The notes under the pieces were generated by a model. It was not told where the DNA came from, ran no database searches, and worked only from the letters and a program-made list of their open reading frames with translations. A stretch of DNA of 64,000 nt, from contig CM031610.1 of NCBI GenBank assembly GCA_018398815.1, positions 32,461,441 to 32,525,440 of the forward strand, written 5' to 3'. Each line of letters begins with the position of its first letter. Within the stretch, counting starts at the first letter, position 1. Positions 34,260-48,160 of the stretch are shown one piece after another. This DNA comes from Conus ventricosus (lineage: Eukaryota; Mollusca; Gastropoda; Neogastropoda; Conidae). The translations under genes were made by a program, and so were the position numbers.

Positions 34260-35600
34260 CAAGCCTGAAAAACCTGAGACAGGATGACAGCATCGTCATC
34301 CTTCCAGCTGACAAAGGGTAGGACCGCAGTATTGTTACCGAAAGATGAATACAAGAAGCAAGTACAGACCCTTCTCAGTGATACAGACACCTATGAAAAA
34401 CTCAAGACTGACCCTATGAAGAAAGTGAAAAACCAGCTTATCAACCTACTAAAGAAATGGAAAAGAGAAGATTCTATCTCCCCTATCTTTTTTCCAACAA
34501 CGTCTTTACCGCATTTCAGAATCCACGCCTAAGCTGTATGGATTACCCAAGATACACAAGAAGGATGCCCCCCCCCCCCCCGCCCCATTTGTGTCCAGCT
34601 GTGGCAGTGTCATGTACAATACCTCCAAATTCCCGACACAAATAATTGGGACCCTTTAGTCGCGCAGACCGAGCACCACATAGTCAACAGCACAGATTTT
34701 GTACAGAAGATGGAAAACCAGGAAATGGCTCCAGGGGAGAAACTTGTCTCCCATGATGTTTGTGCACTTTTCACTAGCATCCCTGTACCCCAAAGGCTCT
34801 CCAAGTCATTCGGGAGAAGATTGAGGATAACTACCACCTTCATCACCAGGTGAACTCACTACAGAACAGGTGCTAAACTGTTGGAAAATGTGCCTCACTA
34901 GCACCCACTTTTCATTCAACCATGAGTTCTCCCCAGCAGAAACAAGGAGCTCCCATAGGTTCGCCAGTATCTCCAGTGGTAGCCAACCTGTACATGGAAC
35001 ATTTTGACAAAGAGCCCTTGAGACCCCTGCCAACCCCCCGCATGTTTGGTACCCGGTATGTGGATGACACCATGACCCGAATTCAGGAGACGGAGGTTGA
35101 CAGCTTCACCACTCACCTGAATTCCATCGACGACAGTATCCAATTCACTTTAGAAACTGAAGCAGAAGGGGGAAAATCCCGTTCCTGGACACACTCGTCA
35201 CCCGAACCCATAACAACAGGGGGGGAACCACCGTCTATAGGAAACCCCCCCCACGCTGACCCAAAATCTGAACGTCACTCTAACCACCCCCTCCAGCACA
35301 AAAATCTGTTGTCAACACCCTCATGCACAGAGCTCTGTACTGTGGTTCCACTAAGGGGAAGAGCTGAAAGAAGAAAAACCCTCAAGCAGCCCTTTCCGCT
35401 AATGGATACCCTGCATGGATGTGGGACAACCCCCGAGTTCACTACCTTCTTCTACAGAGACGGGGCCCGTGTGAAAGTGGGATCCCTTTACATTAAAGGA
35501 GTCTCAGAGCGTCTAGCCAGGACCTTCCCAAAAACATGGATGCAAAGTTTTCCACAAACCCACCAACTCCCTATGCCAGAATGTCAAGACAAAACGGACC
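34260..35600 (+). pseudogene. Right PLE reverse transcriptase
   Basis: ILPADKG-type start (about 34302), YKKQVQTLLSDTDTYEKL (34352-34405), YLPKIHK-equivalent region around 34540 (YGLPKIHKKDA across a frameshift), TEHHIVNSTDFVQKMENQ (34670), then the palm: GAPIGSPVSPVVANLYM (34947-34997) and RYVDDT (35054-35071). A 232-codon frame (34922-35620) covers the palm to the thumb. Upstream parts are in other frames, and a poly-C at about 34567-34580 is one break. The YVDD catalytic pair is intact. Confidence 0.85.
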
Positions 35601-35855
35601 CCCTCAAGCAGTGTGGGTAGTGTCCCAGGTAGGGTGTCAAGACTGTCCCATACCTACATTGGCGAGACGGCAAGACCACTCACCACCCGTCTACAGAAAC
35701 ACCAAAACCGATCTACTTCTGCCATACATGAACATCTACAAGCCACAGGCCACAGTTTCAGCCCCCCAAGAAACCAAGATCTTATCTACAGAGTCCTTCT
35801 TCACAAAAAGAAAAGTTAAAGAAGTCAACGAAATTAAGACCAGACGCCCAGCCTG
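35600..35855 (+). pseudogene. Right PLE GIY-YIG endonuclease end
   Basis: Encodes HTYIGETARPLTTRLQKHQ (about 35655-35710), then IHEHLQATGHSFS. The YIG and following Arg of the GIY-YIG nuclease fold are present; the GIY-equivalent half (QVGCQDC) is in a neighbouring frame at about 35630-35650. This domain nicks target DNA in endonuclease-plus PLEs. Confidence 0.75.
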
Positions 35856-37184
35856 AACATAGGGTCAAGACTTGAACTCCCCCCCCCCCATCTACAATCG
35901 GATCCTGACAACCGTTTCAACCCCAAACAACAGGGGGTTTTTACCCACATTGATTTTATTAATGTTGAATTGTTTGTATGTGTTTTACGTGCCTGCAAAG
36001 CATTTTCCTTGTGCATATGGGGGCATAATAAAAAGTCGAAAACCGAAGGGCAGGAAGGCATAAAATGTCACGAACCCGTTCTTCAGATCTGCTGATTAAA
36101 GCTCTGAGATTTCCCTTTGATAAATGCAATAGTTTTGTTTTCCACTATTATATTATTACAGTGAACTGGTGCCCCTGTATGGATTTATGAGCAGTGTTAT
36201 AAAATGCCAGAGCTCTGTTTATTTATTTGTATGTCCTCAAAACTTCACAGGATGAATGATATGTTGAAGTTCAGCTAATACAACAATTTCATTTTACGAT
36301 GATAAGCACATCAAAGTATCGAACAAAATTATATACATAGGATCTATATATGACATATATTATAATCTATGGGAGAGTCCGTGGGCAGCCCCTGTATATG
36401 ATGAAAGATGGAGAAAAAACAGCTGAAAGATAAATGGGACATGGAATGTAGCTCAAATTATGATTTTTGTCATGTCTTCTTGTTCCTAGTGCACAAACCT
36501 GGTAAGGATGGCATGCAGCCAAACCGTGATAACCATCTATATAATTACAGCCACTTAAAAGGGAAGCAACACACAAACCTTTTCTGGTTTGAAAACAAAC
36601 GGAGATTGGACACTATAATGCCTACAAAGTTTCCCGACACACACAGTAGTTACAGCAATTAACGGGGTTTTTAAAGCACTAAAACAGGTTGACACATTAC
36701 AATTTACAAATGACACATGTCTTCTGCATTTATATTTCTAATGTTTTTTGTCCCCTTGCCCTATCCATCCCCTTTTTCTCTTGCTAAAAACCAGCCAAAC
36801 TCCTATCTTAAGGTTACAACTCCCAATATTCATCATACTCGACAGCACTCTAAAGCTAATAATCAAGGAATGGACTTGGGATGTTCCCATAAAATTATTT
36901 ATTTCCCTATCCTACTCTATTAAATAACTGAATACACAAAATTAATGTCTAAACAGATCTTCTAAATACCTTTTTTTTTTTTTGAAGAATTTGCTGGGGG
37001 GGAAAAAGGGAAAAAGAAAATCCATGAAATGTGGAAAATTGGTATGTATATCCCTTACTAAAACCTTTAAAAATATACATTCATATTCTTCCACATTCTA
37101 CATCAACTTTCCCTTTAGTAGGTAATCCGTCTGTGCTCACACTTCATGTAATCTTTTATCTTCCTATTGAGGAACCTTACAACA

Positions 37185-37745
37185 TCTTTCCAGGCAGGAA
37201 CCTACTGACGACATAATCCTTAGTTTCCAGGCAGGAACCTACTGACGACATAATCCCTTTGCTTTCCAGGCAGGAACCTATTGACAACATAATCCTTAGC
37301 TTTCCAGGCAGGAACCTACTGACGACATAATCCTTAGCTTTCCAGGCAGGAACCTATTGACAACATAATCCTAAGCTTTCCAGGCTGGAACCTATTGACA
37401 ACATAATCCTTAGCTTTCTAGGTAGGAACATACTGATAACACAATCCTTATCTTTCCAAGCAGAAACCTACTGACAACATAACCTTTATCTTTCCAAGCA
37501 GAAACCTACTGACAACACATCATTACATTTTCAAGTCGAGGCCTACTGACATTATTCTTATCTTTGCAAGCAGAAACCTACTGACAACATAATCCAAATA
37601 TTTTCAAGCACAGACCTACTGACAACATAATCATTACCTTCCAACAGGAACCTATGGACAACATAATCCTAGCTTTCAAATGCACAAGCTACAAGCAACA
37701 CTAGTATCCCTAGCTTACCAAAAAATAACCTACAGACAACATTGC
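37185..37745. repeat. 38-bp minisatellite, about 14 copies, decaying to one side
   Basis: Unit CTTTCCAGGCAGGAACCTAC plus TGACGACATAATCCTTAG. The first four to five copies are nearly identical; further right they diverge (AAGCAGAAACC, AAGCACAGACC, then barely recognisable). The period stays near 38-39 bp. Confidence 0.85.
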
Positions 37746-40199
37746 TACCACATTCTAGGCTAAAGTGACTTTATCTGTCAAGCAAACCCTCCTACATTTC
37801 AAATTCGATGGCGACATTGAAATAATCATTATAATCAGTGACGTAAATATTTTGGTCATATTTAAAAAACTCAACAACCTGCACAAAATGATGAAAGCAC
37901 AGAAGCTATACATGATTTAAAAGTTGGTTATGTTTACTTTGCAATAGTTAGATTCCTATTGAATGCCACTTGTACATTGAAATATTTGTCCTAAAATTTG
38001 AAAATGGAAAAAAAAGTGTGAAAGGTACTTATGCTTACCTTTGGATATTTTCAAAATCCATTAATTTAATACACGGAGGAGCTACAGGATTTTTCCATCA
38101 AATATTTTGTCCCGGCCATTAAGCATGTTAAATTCCTCTCCTATCACAAGTTTGTTCAACTCTCAAAATGAGAACTGCTCTCACTCCACCATTTTGTCCC
38201 GCGGAATGAGTGACCCCCTGACCTGTCTAAAAACAACACTCTCAAAAAGAAAACTGCAATGTTTCCAACGACAAAAAAGAACTGCATCAGTTGAATGGTC
38301 AAGCTAATAACCGGAAGTAGTGTCCCCTTTGGGTTGAAGGTCGGCTCCACATTCTGCCAAAAAGGCATAACTTCAGCACATCACAGTATGCGAGCTGGGC
38401 ACCGAACTTTGAACTTTTGGAACAATGTCACGGACTTAAACAGACCAATGCCCCGCCACACAAACTGACAGCAAGTTCACTTCTCAATCTAAACTTATCC
38501 TCTTTTCTGAAAGTACCTTTTTTCCCCCCATTAAATATGACCTGTGAAGCCGTTTTCAATGTACCCTTATCTTGGATGAAAAAAAAATCACCAACCACAA
38601 AGCTTACATATGAACGAATCAACCACTTGCTGGTGTTATCTGCTGCTAAAATGGTTTTAACTATCAACATTTTTCAACAGAAAAAAAAAACACTTCTGAA
38701 ATGCATGTTCATTACTTCTAAAATATACATACATAAATTATAAAATATATATATATATATATAATACACACAAAAGCTTCTAAAACATCACTAAGCGCGA
38801 GTCAAAATATTTCATTAAGGATTTGTTTTCATGTTTAATGGATTGAAACCACAACAAATAAATAAAAACAAAAAACATCTACTCCAAAGTCAGTTCAGAA
38901 CTCGCTGATGTGTTACGTGAAACAAACGAAAAGATAAAATGTGTGTAAAAAAAAAAGTTAAAAGGAGGGGTATCACCTTGTCACTTTCTGAAACTGTTCA
39001 TAGACATCACAGTGGCACAAAGGGAAATATAAAAATCATTTTTCAACCACATGTATATAAAAGACATGCACACACTGATATTAGTGCTCATATGTGCATT
39101 CGTGGACATGCCCATATACTGGGCCCCGACCCACAACAAAAACTGACGAATTCTGATTTCAAAACCGACATTTTTTCTTAACAAGACTCCACAGCCAAAC
39201 AGACAGAACACAGCCGGAGCGGAGTTTAGCGAAACATGAAAAAAGAACACGATCTTTGACATGCCCACATGAGTCAGCAGTTTTAACACCACCACTGCAT
39301 CCTCCAAAGGGAACAAAACGGTTTGGTCGTGTTTTTTTTATTGGGAGGGAAGGGAGAGGGTGGGGAGATGTAGGGGGAGGAGTACCAAAGGAAAGTTGTA
39401 TCCCGCATCTAGATATGTTCACTGCACTAATATGAACAAAAACTGTGGGAAGACAGATGTTCTGCTGTCAACTACCCAAATAAGCGAAACATTCTGACCT
39501 TTGCTATCCTTGTTCACTCTATGAGTAGTCGGGTCAAATCCAAGACTGATCAGGACAAAAAGGATATTTTGCCCTGCTGAATGTGTGTTCTGTTCATAAT
39601 CCAGCCAGGTCTTCCATTCTTTGAACACTATAAGTAAGTTGACAAAAAGTAGACTGCGTATAGTTGTTGCTGTGTATACTTGTTGCTGTTCTAAAAACAA
39701 ACAAACTTATAAACGCAAAATGTGCTTTTAAAAATGCAATAAAAGTGTGTACTCTTGTATTTGTATTTGTAGGTGCTCTCTCTCTCTTTCAGAAATAGTA
39801 GAACTGTACACATATGTTTTCATATCTCTCTCGCTCTCAGAAACGGTAAAACTATAAACATACTTTTTCATATAAATCAAGTCCTCCTGTACAACATTAT
39901 TATAGTATAAAAAAAACTTTTTATATTCAAGCACATTCTTCAAAAAGTTATCACCAAAAAAAAGCAGAGGAAATCTTCATTAAATTAGTATATGTCCACA
40001 CACAAAAATTTCGCAAGTCCACACACTTGCTGCAGTGTGCACAGAACTCCATGACTGCTTCCTCTGTTGGCAGTTACTTTGCAGACTCGTACTGCTAAAT
40101 GGAGACTGCTAAATTCCATTTAAAAACTGTTGTACAATGTGACCAAATCATCCATCCAAATGACTTGACGTTGGATGAACATGTAAGAATGTGCAATAA

Positions 40200-40458
40200 A
40201 TACTTAGCGCCATTAAAAACGCACGGGTCAGAAGAACAAAATAACTCGACAGAGGTAAATCAGTTAGGGGTATGAAAACTTTAATGTTGTGTTTGCGATT
40301 ACTGAACGCCAAATGTTCAGCACATGTTGTCCATTGCGCACTTCTTTTCTGTTCATGACTTTGTCATTCAACATTAAAGTTTTCATACCCCTAACTGATT
40401 TACCTCTGTCGAGTTATTTTGTTCTTCTGACCCGTGCGTTTTTAATGGCGCTAAGTAT
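40200..40458. repeat. Perfect 90-bp inverted repeat with 79-nt loop
   Basis: Left arm 40200-40289 and right arm 40369-40458 are exact reverse complements; the outer ends read ATACTTAGCGCC and GGCGCTAAGTAT. The loop is 40290-40368. No coding potential and no clear target duplication. It could be a fold-back/MITE-type element, a local inverted duplication or an assembly artefact. Confidence 0.95.
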
Positions 40459-41354
40459 ATATCTATTTCTGTAACTGCTGAATTCTGATCACAAGTTTTT
40501 AAAGACTGAAGCAACTAAAATAAACCTGTACTCAATATCTTTCTTTTTTGATTTCTCTTTTTCAAATGCACAATCGAACTCCTTAAAACTTGTCCTTTTT
40601 TTTCTTTTTGGTCTACACTCTAACTTGCATATTAATTATTATTGTAGAATATCATGTAATGCCCATAACCATTGTATAACACTTCAAGAACAGGGAACAT
40701 TATCGTGTGAAATGCCCACCCTCCCATCATCAATGTATGTTGAGGGAAAAAAATCAAAAGCCTTCAATAACCAACAAGATCTAGTCTATCACTGGAATGC
40801 ATGTGGTTTTGTTGTTATGCCAATTTTCACCAAGCAGAGATCTTGCAACATTTCTGACACTGATCTAGATCTTAGAAAAGTCATACTGAACCAACAATTC
40901 CTCTTCAACAAGCAGCACACTATCTTGCGCTAAAGACTGTCTTCAAGGTGTTGATCAGTTTGCCTTCTACAGTTGCTACTTCCCAACTTTTTCATTAACT
41001 TTGTGTTCCAGAGGGGAGGGCATAAGCATCATACTTGCGACTAACAATTGATTTAACTCGGAACTCCTGGGAAATATTGTCCAGCATATTTGAGAATCAT
41101 CAATGGATTACATTGGAAAAAGATGGAGGCATGCACTTAAAAAAAATGAGCTATCAACTGATTCCACTCCACTGCCCTAAAGGCCTTGCTTTAAAACACA
41201 GCAGAACCTCCTAGTAAAGTCTCCCCACCTTTAACACTTGTTTCTCTGGAACATTTTTATGGAGTCACCTCTCAATCTTTGTGTTCCTTTAAGGACTTGT
41301 GTTTTAACTAAGGCTTTCTTCATGTCGATACTGAGATGTTCCACTGTAGTCCAC

Positions 41355-41546
41355 AGAGCACGAGTGTTTCAAAATCACTTTGTTACAAACTTAAATGACT
41401 TTGGCTGTAATCTCCAATGAACCAGATCAGGCAAAACCAGAAATCTGTTTAAGAGCACAAGTGTTTCAAATTACTTTGTTACAAACTTAAATGACTTTGG
41501 CTGTAATCTCTCGGTGAACCAGATCAGGCAAAACTAGTAATCTGTA
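41355..41546. repeat. Tandem duplication, about 95-bp unit x2
   Basis: Two copies starting AGAGCACGAGTGTTTCAAAA / AGAGCACAAGTGTTTCAAAT share ACTTTGTTACAAACTTAAAT and the GAACCAGATCAGGCAAAAC block. Only a few differences. Confidence 0.85.
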
Positions 41547-42299
41547 AGTGACCTAGCTCAGGGAAGACCAACGGTTCTGAATACAGCTACTCGGTAACAT
41601 TTCTGAATACAGCCACTTGATTCCTTGGCTACAGCTCCAAGGCTGGCGAGATCTTTACATATGTGACCTTCTTTAATCCCGTCATTAAGGAGTGACATTC
41701 AGTCACTCGGAATGATGAAGAAACATATGGCCTAATTCTTCAAAGTGGGACTGCACGGGGCTTATCATGAGCTTAAGTTGTGGGGTTTCTTGGCCTTTCA
41801 CAACCAAGCGTGGATAGAGCTGTGGTTCATGGTCATCCAAAATTAGTACTGATTACATAACTTTCTTGCCAATGACAACTGCCTTACAGAATATTTGAAG
41901 AGACTTCTCTGCAAGTTTTAATCTACTGCCCTCCTTTTTTTTCTCTTTTTTTTTTTTATCCCAATGAAAATTTTTTGAACATGTCAACGTGGATGCCAGG
42001 AAAACCATGCTGAATAAGTAGCTTGAATTTTAGATGACTTGCTGAAGAACAACAATAGATATGGCAAAAAAAAAAATGTGTTGGAAATGTAGCTTATGTT
42101 CTTGATCTCATCACTGTGAGCTATTTCACCTTGTCAACACTGAACATAATTTAACTGAATTCTCCATTTTTCTTCAATAAAATATTGATTCTCATATACT
42201 CAAGAGCACTGTTTGACTTATCTTTTCAGAGAGGTTGGATTTTCATGCAATAAACTATAAATAATTTCCAGGAGTCAAATATTTAAAATGCATCAGAAT

Positions 42300-42475
42300 G
42301 CCTTCAGACAGGGACTGAAGTCAGAACACTGCAGAAAAATCTTCACTAACCCGTCTGTCTCAAGTTGGAAATTAAACCCAAGACCCTTGGATGAAAACAA
42401 TAATGAATCATTGGAGTAGCCATTAGGCAAAGGAGGCTCACCTCTAACCACTAACCGTGCCACACACGAAACAAA
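42300..42475 (-). repeat. Degenerate tRNA-SINE-like remnant
   Basis: Minus strand has CACGGTTAGTGGTTAGAGG (A-box-like) and, about 80 nt later, GGGTTTAATTTCC (weak B-box). The gap is longer than in a tRNA, implying an insertion, and the body does not match the two clear SINEs. Confidence 0.3.
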
Positions 42476-43319
42476 AATGGCTAGAACAAGGGAAGGCAAG
42501 GGACACATGGAAATTGCTGTGCCGGCATGGAGACAAAAAAAAGAATGGACACAAGTGAAACAGAAACTTCAGAGATTTGTTGTGCAAGTGAAAGAGGCTT
42601 GTAGGTGTACAGGAGGGGGAGGGGTAAAAGAGGACGAGTGTCAACTCCATCAGAATCACAACACTGAACAACTGTGTAAATTTTCACTAGTCCTGGCTCT
42701 TTCTGCCTAGTGAACAAGTTCAAATAAGAACACACCACTTTCTGCAGGCTGACCCTCTTGAAGTACTGCTATTTATCAGCACTCAAAGTAACTGGCACTT
42801 GTGCACTCCATTTGTGAGTATTCACGTGAACATTCCCCTCCCCTCCCAACAAGAACAAACACCTATTACATTTCTTGCCATCCCATGCACCTCTGCACAA
42901 TGCAGGCGTCGACACACATGCACAAACACAAACACACTTTATACAAAGAGATATGCGCCCAAATATGTAAAAAATATGTACATAATTTTTCAAGTCGGTC
43001 ATCAGGAATGAAATTTAACAGTTGATCACAGGAGCATCAATGTTGGTACCAAAAAGATTCAACAAAAAGTCATCGGTTTACTTCAAACGGCAACAGCAGT
43101 GAAGTGGTCACAGGTAAAGAGCATCAACAGACCAAGGTCCAGGGTGAACAGTTTACCCTCACAAGCAGAGGCAGCCTAGCTGTAGTAACACCGTTTTTCA
43201 TCTCCAAGCAAGTTGGTGTAAAACATCACGAAAAAGAAAAAGGAATGCATCATAATACACCAGTTACTTTCTTCTTTGAAAAGCATGTCTGTGTACAAAC
43301 ACCATGAAAATTTCTGCTA

Positions 43320-43650
43320 CTTTCTCCACTTGCAAACATGTCGGTGCAGAATGTCATCATCTGACATCATAGCCCAGACAACCACACAGAGCCTTTTTAA
43401 GGCTGTCGATACTTAAGGGAGGGGAGGGGAAGGCATGGGAAGGGAGGGTGGGAGAGAGGAGAAGGGGAAGGGAGGGAGAGAATTTCATACTGTAAAAGCA
43501 ATAAAACCACAAAAACAATACACTGGCCACTTTCTTCAGTGACAAACATTTTGGTGCACAATGTCATCAAAACAATCACCTTCTCCACTGACAACGATGT
43601 TTGTGCACAATGCTACCCACAACTCCACTTTCTCGTATGACAAGCGAGAC
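43320..43650. repeat. Dispersed degenerate repeat, about 4 copies
   Basis: Blocks of the type CACTTTCTTCAGTGACAAAC...GGTGCACAATGTCATC recur at about 43320, 43525, 43577 and 43625, with strong divergence and uneven spacing. Confidence 0.4.
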
Positions 43651-46600
43651 GGTGCACAGTTTCAACGCCAATCATGCCTGGCCTAAATGCTGGGGAAGTC
43701 CTAGCTTGAAGATGTGGCATGAGGCCGTTGACAAAACTTGAATAAGGTCATTAAGAATCATATCCGCTGAGGACTCCCACACACACAAAGAACCCAACCA
43801 CTCCCTCCCTCCATCTCTCTTACAAGTATACTTCAGCATGAATTTCATGAATTGATACTCATCTTCACTCCCAATGAAAACCAAAGTCACGGCTCACAAG
43901 TGATGATTCAAACATCTTTAGGCGACAAACCTGCCACAGTGGCGTACTGGTCAACATCACAGAGTGACCACTGGGATAATGTGATGTCTGCCACCGTCAG
44001 AAGCACACACACAACCAAGGAAATGGACTTTCAGTTTTTGCCTCTAGATCAGATCTACGTCACTTCATTTTATATATACATATCGGTATTCTATAAAGGG
44101 CAGAATCCCTCGACCATGCCAGCTCTTGCAGCAATCATTAATTAATTATGTGTCATCTCATGAGATCTGCTGGTGTGCCCCCTTTACGCTCCCAACCGCA
44201 GCAAAGTGTGCTTGGGCTCAAGTGCACAGAACTGGTCCACATAGAACAGTCTCATCCACTTGAGGGATGCCTTTAATGACTCGCTCAGAGTGTTTTTACC
44301 AACAGACGTCCGTCTCTCTCTCTCTCAGACCTGGATAATGCTGCAATGTCATTGTCATCAAAGAGACTGTGGAACATGATGGCCAGTCACACAGTCTCAA
44401 ACCAAACTGGAGGCTGGTTTTCCAGAATGAGCATGCAAGGACTTGAGAGAGTTTTTGTTTTCATTTCATCTGAATGACATAACTTTGCCTCACCCAATAA
44501 TGTTCTGGAGTTGAAAAGAATGGGTTTGGATGGTGCAGTTTTTGATTGAGAAAAACCAGCAGGAATAGAATTTATCTCGTCAAAATCTGCTATTTCTCTT
44601 TTGATATGAAAAACAAACTTTTATTCACTGGCGTAACAGCTTGATTCTTAGTTACACACATGATCTTGCCAAGTTCACATTAAAATTTGCCTGCCAACTG
44701 TACCTGCCCTTTCACCTTACCTTGGATCCGAATAATTTCCAAATGGACGCAATTACTCAAATAATACAGCAAAACATGGATAAACTGGCCTCTCCTGTTC
44801 ACTTCAACCCTGGAGCAATATGCATCCAGTCCACATAGACAATATATGTCAGCAACAGAATCTGGGTAAAAAAAAAAGTGCTAGAAACTCCTCAAAATTG
44901 ATATCTGCAATTTCAAATAGCACCTACTACACATTTTCAACAGAAGGACTGGGTGCAAAGATGACTGGGCAAAAATATTTGTGTACATACAAACATAGAT
45001 ACACAAAAACTGAAGTAGCTAAAATGGAGACTTCCACCCAGGCACAACAAATGCTTTCCACATGAGACTTGCAGACATTTGCCAATGCTAACTGTAAACA
45101 GCATGGTTGAACACCATGAACAGGAGTGGAATAATTATGTGTTTTTTTGGGGGAAAAAAATCTCGCCTTATTTAGCATGCATTTATTTTCTTTTTAAAAA
45201 AAAGTGTTTTTGTCAAAAAACTCTTTCCTTATTGAACATGCATTTATTTCAACAGAGTAATCCCAGCTTTAGTGAAACACAAACATCTCTTGCACATACA
45301 TAAGACTGGAGCCTAACAGATCACTTCTCAGCAGACAATTAACTGCACTTGGTATTCTGTACATTAGAAATCCTACTTTGAGTCAGTCCAACTCTAAGTA
45401 AATAATGTCAACAATGTTTTGTTGTCAACATTGTTCTTTTTCTCATCATCAGCCATGCTAAAGGCTACACAAAATATATAAACCTGCTCCTGTTCTTTCA
45501 TTAAAATACCCTTCATAAAATACTGTGCCCTGTTCTGTGGATGCCTTGTCAGAATGCAACACTTGAAAGTATTTACACTCGCACGTTCTCTCACCACCCA
45601 ATAAAATCTTTACGAAATATTAAGTGAACAAATAAACATACTCTTTATGAACCATTATCTTACTTTTTAAAAAAAGCCAACTAGTGTAGACAGATTAAAC
45701 GAAGCCACTGAATGGCATTTACAATCTTCAGATTACCCGACATTCCCAAATCAATTTTTTTTTTTCACTTTCAAAGATTTTTCCCTGTCTGATCTATACC
45801 CTGTCGGTGACAGAGTTGCATGCTGCTCATTCTGACTCTTACTCACAAAGCCACTATCATGCCCTTCTGTCATAATCTCTGCCTGCAAGCCTAAGGGAGC
45901 AATCAAGTCCAAGTCATCATCAGGTAACCTACCAGCGGAAACCATGTGCTGCTGCGTAGTAACCTTGGTGCTGGTTCACACCAGACCTGATACAGCTTCC
46001 ATAGTCCCCTATGATATAAACATGACCTCCATCCAATATTCGCCGGATACAATCTGTTGAACCCACTTTGAGATCATGGCAACTGCTTGGTTGAGGAGCC
46101 AGCATGGCATCATTCCACAACAAATGCCACGAACATGCAACTGCCAACAATTTTGACACAAATTCATATGGATAGACATGAAACAAAGAGAACGGCCTGT
46201 TAGTTTCTTTACTGCTGAAAGATCTGTGAAAGATACCTACATCCACTGAAAACAATGCAGCACTCTTGAAGAAATTTGTGTGTGTGAGAGCAGGTGCGAT
46301 CAGAATACCAATCTTGACATAAATAGTCATGGACAATTCCTTAATAAAGCACTGTTGACAAGACATGCTTATTGACAATGCATGATCTTCATAAATTAGA
46401 ACACAGCATCATGGTGACCGGGTGTGCGAATGTTGCAGCAACATCAAACCAATGGCCAGACACTACTTTGGGAAAAAAAAAACAACCCACAACAAACTAC
46501 TGTTGTTTGTGATGATGGCTCCTGATCCGGCACTACCACTGAAAATCAACTTTCTGCTTTCCATGATGACTAATATGGTTCTTCTTAGTGTCACAAAGTT

Positions 46601-47539
46601 CTGCAAACTGGATTTAATTAAAACCTGATATGTGATGGCAGAACAGCTTATCTTCAATACAATCAAAATCAGAACTGTACATCAAGCAATATCCGACACA
46701 ACACAGTTACTGTATCAAACTCCCCACTCTCCTCCAGCCCACCCATCCTTCCAGCTTTTGATCCCTAAAACAAAACAAAACAAAAACAAACAAAAGAACT
46801 TGTGCAACAAAACCCACACTAATAAAGTAGCCTAAACAAAATAACTATACACATCTACATCAGCCAAAACACTCGTAAAAACCACGAGTGTTGTCCATAA
46901 ATGGGATGAACAACAGCAATATAACAGCCGCCATGACACAGGTGCAAGCTGATGGCTCACCCTGCCATCCCTGTGACCGTTTAGGGCGGACACTGGCGGA
47001 ACATTCTACGGGTCACTGACTTTGGGGCTGGCCTCTTTGGTCATGTGGTCAGCAGTGAGTCCATGCTCCCTGTGTGACTGCGTTGAGCCACATCCAACTG
47101 GACAAGTGGAGGCAGAGCCGCAGGGAAGAGGTATGCGCATCACCAGCACCACAAACGGTGCAGCTTGGAGCGTAAAAAGTCGGTTTCTCCCTCCGGCGCA
47201 TTATCATCCACTCTTTTTCTTCACGCATACTCTCTTCATGCATTCCTACTCCATCATCCTCAAGAATACGAGCCTTTCACTCCGACATTCCCGCACACAA
47301 AAGTAACAGTTCTGACTGGCAAGTCCTTCGTGTGAGAAGGTAAAGAGGAAAGACAGGGTGAAGATGCCATACTTTTCCCCTCGGCTGTCATATCTCCGAC
47401 AGTCCTGTCCTAATGGTCATCAAACACAGTCTTCACGCATCAATCTTCTCTCAAACATATCCCACTTCACATATCCAAGCAATCAGCACTTCATTCAGTC
47501 CAGTATGTGTCCTTCCGTCTCACCTATTCAAACAGACTG

Positions 47540-48160
47540 AATCTCCCTCTTATCCACTCCATCTCACCTATCAACACAGACAGATTGACTCTCCCTTCTA
47601 CCTGCTCAATCTCCACCTGCTCCATCTCACCTATTAACAGACTGACTCTCCCTTCTACCAGCTCCATCTCACCTATTAACACTGATTTACTCCCCCTTCT
47701 ACCAGCTCCATCTCACCTATTAACATATTGACTCTCCCTTCTACCAGCTCCATCTCACCTATTAACAGATTGACTCTCCCTTCTACCTGCTCCATCTCAC
47801 CTATTCACACAGACAGATTGACTCTCCCTTCTACCTGCTCCATCTCACCTATTCACAGACACATCGACTCTCCCTTCTACCTGCTCCATCTCACCTATTC
47901 ACACAGACACATCGACTCTCCCTTCTACCTGCTCCATCTCACCTATTCACACAGACACATCAACTCTCCCTTCTACCTGCTCCATCTCACCTATTCACAC
48001 AGACAGACTGACTCTCCCTTCTACCTGCTCCATCTCACCTATTCACACAGACACATCAACTCTCCCTTCTACCTGCTCCATCTCACCTATTCACACAGAC
48101 ACATCGACTCTCCCTTCTACCTGCTCCATCTCACCTATTCACACAGACTGATCGACTCTC
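47540..48160. repeat. Minisatellite, mostly 48-bp units, about 13 copies
   Basis: Unit CTCTCCCTTCTACCTGCTCC plus ATCTCACCTATTCACACAGA and a short end. Early copies are shorter (about 36-42 bp); the later ones are a regular 48 bp, so an open frame with a 16-residue period runs through them. I read that frame as a by-product of the period. The array ends about 210 bp downstream of the tomosyn stop. Confidence 0.9.

Larger units (their letters stand above)
33531..35936 (+). mobile_element. Penelope-like element, right long copy (plus)
   Basis: Directly follows the truncated copy. It holds the N-terminal region (33690-34280, with LNFCVAPTSIPVKE and STEAACSQIKDKA), RT and GIY-YIG, then stops in the 3' untranslated part at about 35936, short of the sequence seen at 33420-33530. 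Similarity to the left arm is high and collinear, apart from indels. Confidence 0.85.

Noticed and set aside
45751..46378. Minus-strand frames of 149 and 64 codons that could be spliced exons
   Set aside because: A possible donor (CTG|GTAGGT) sits between them, but neither shows a recognisable domain, and both lie downstream of tomosyn in AT-rich sequence. Left as unproven.
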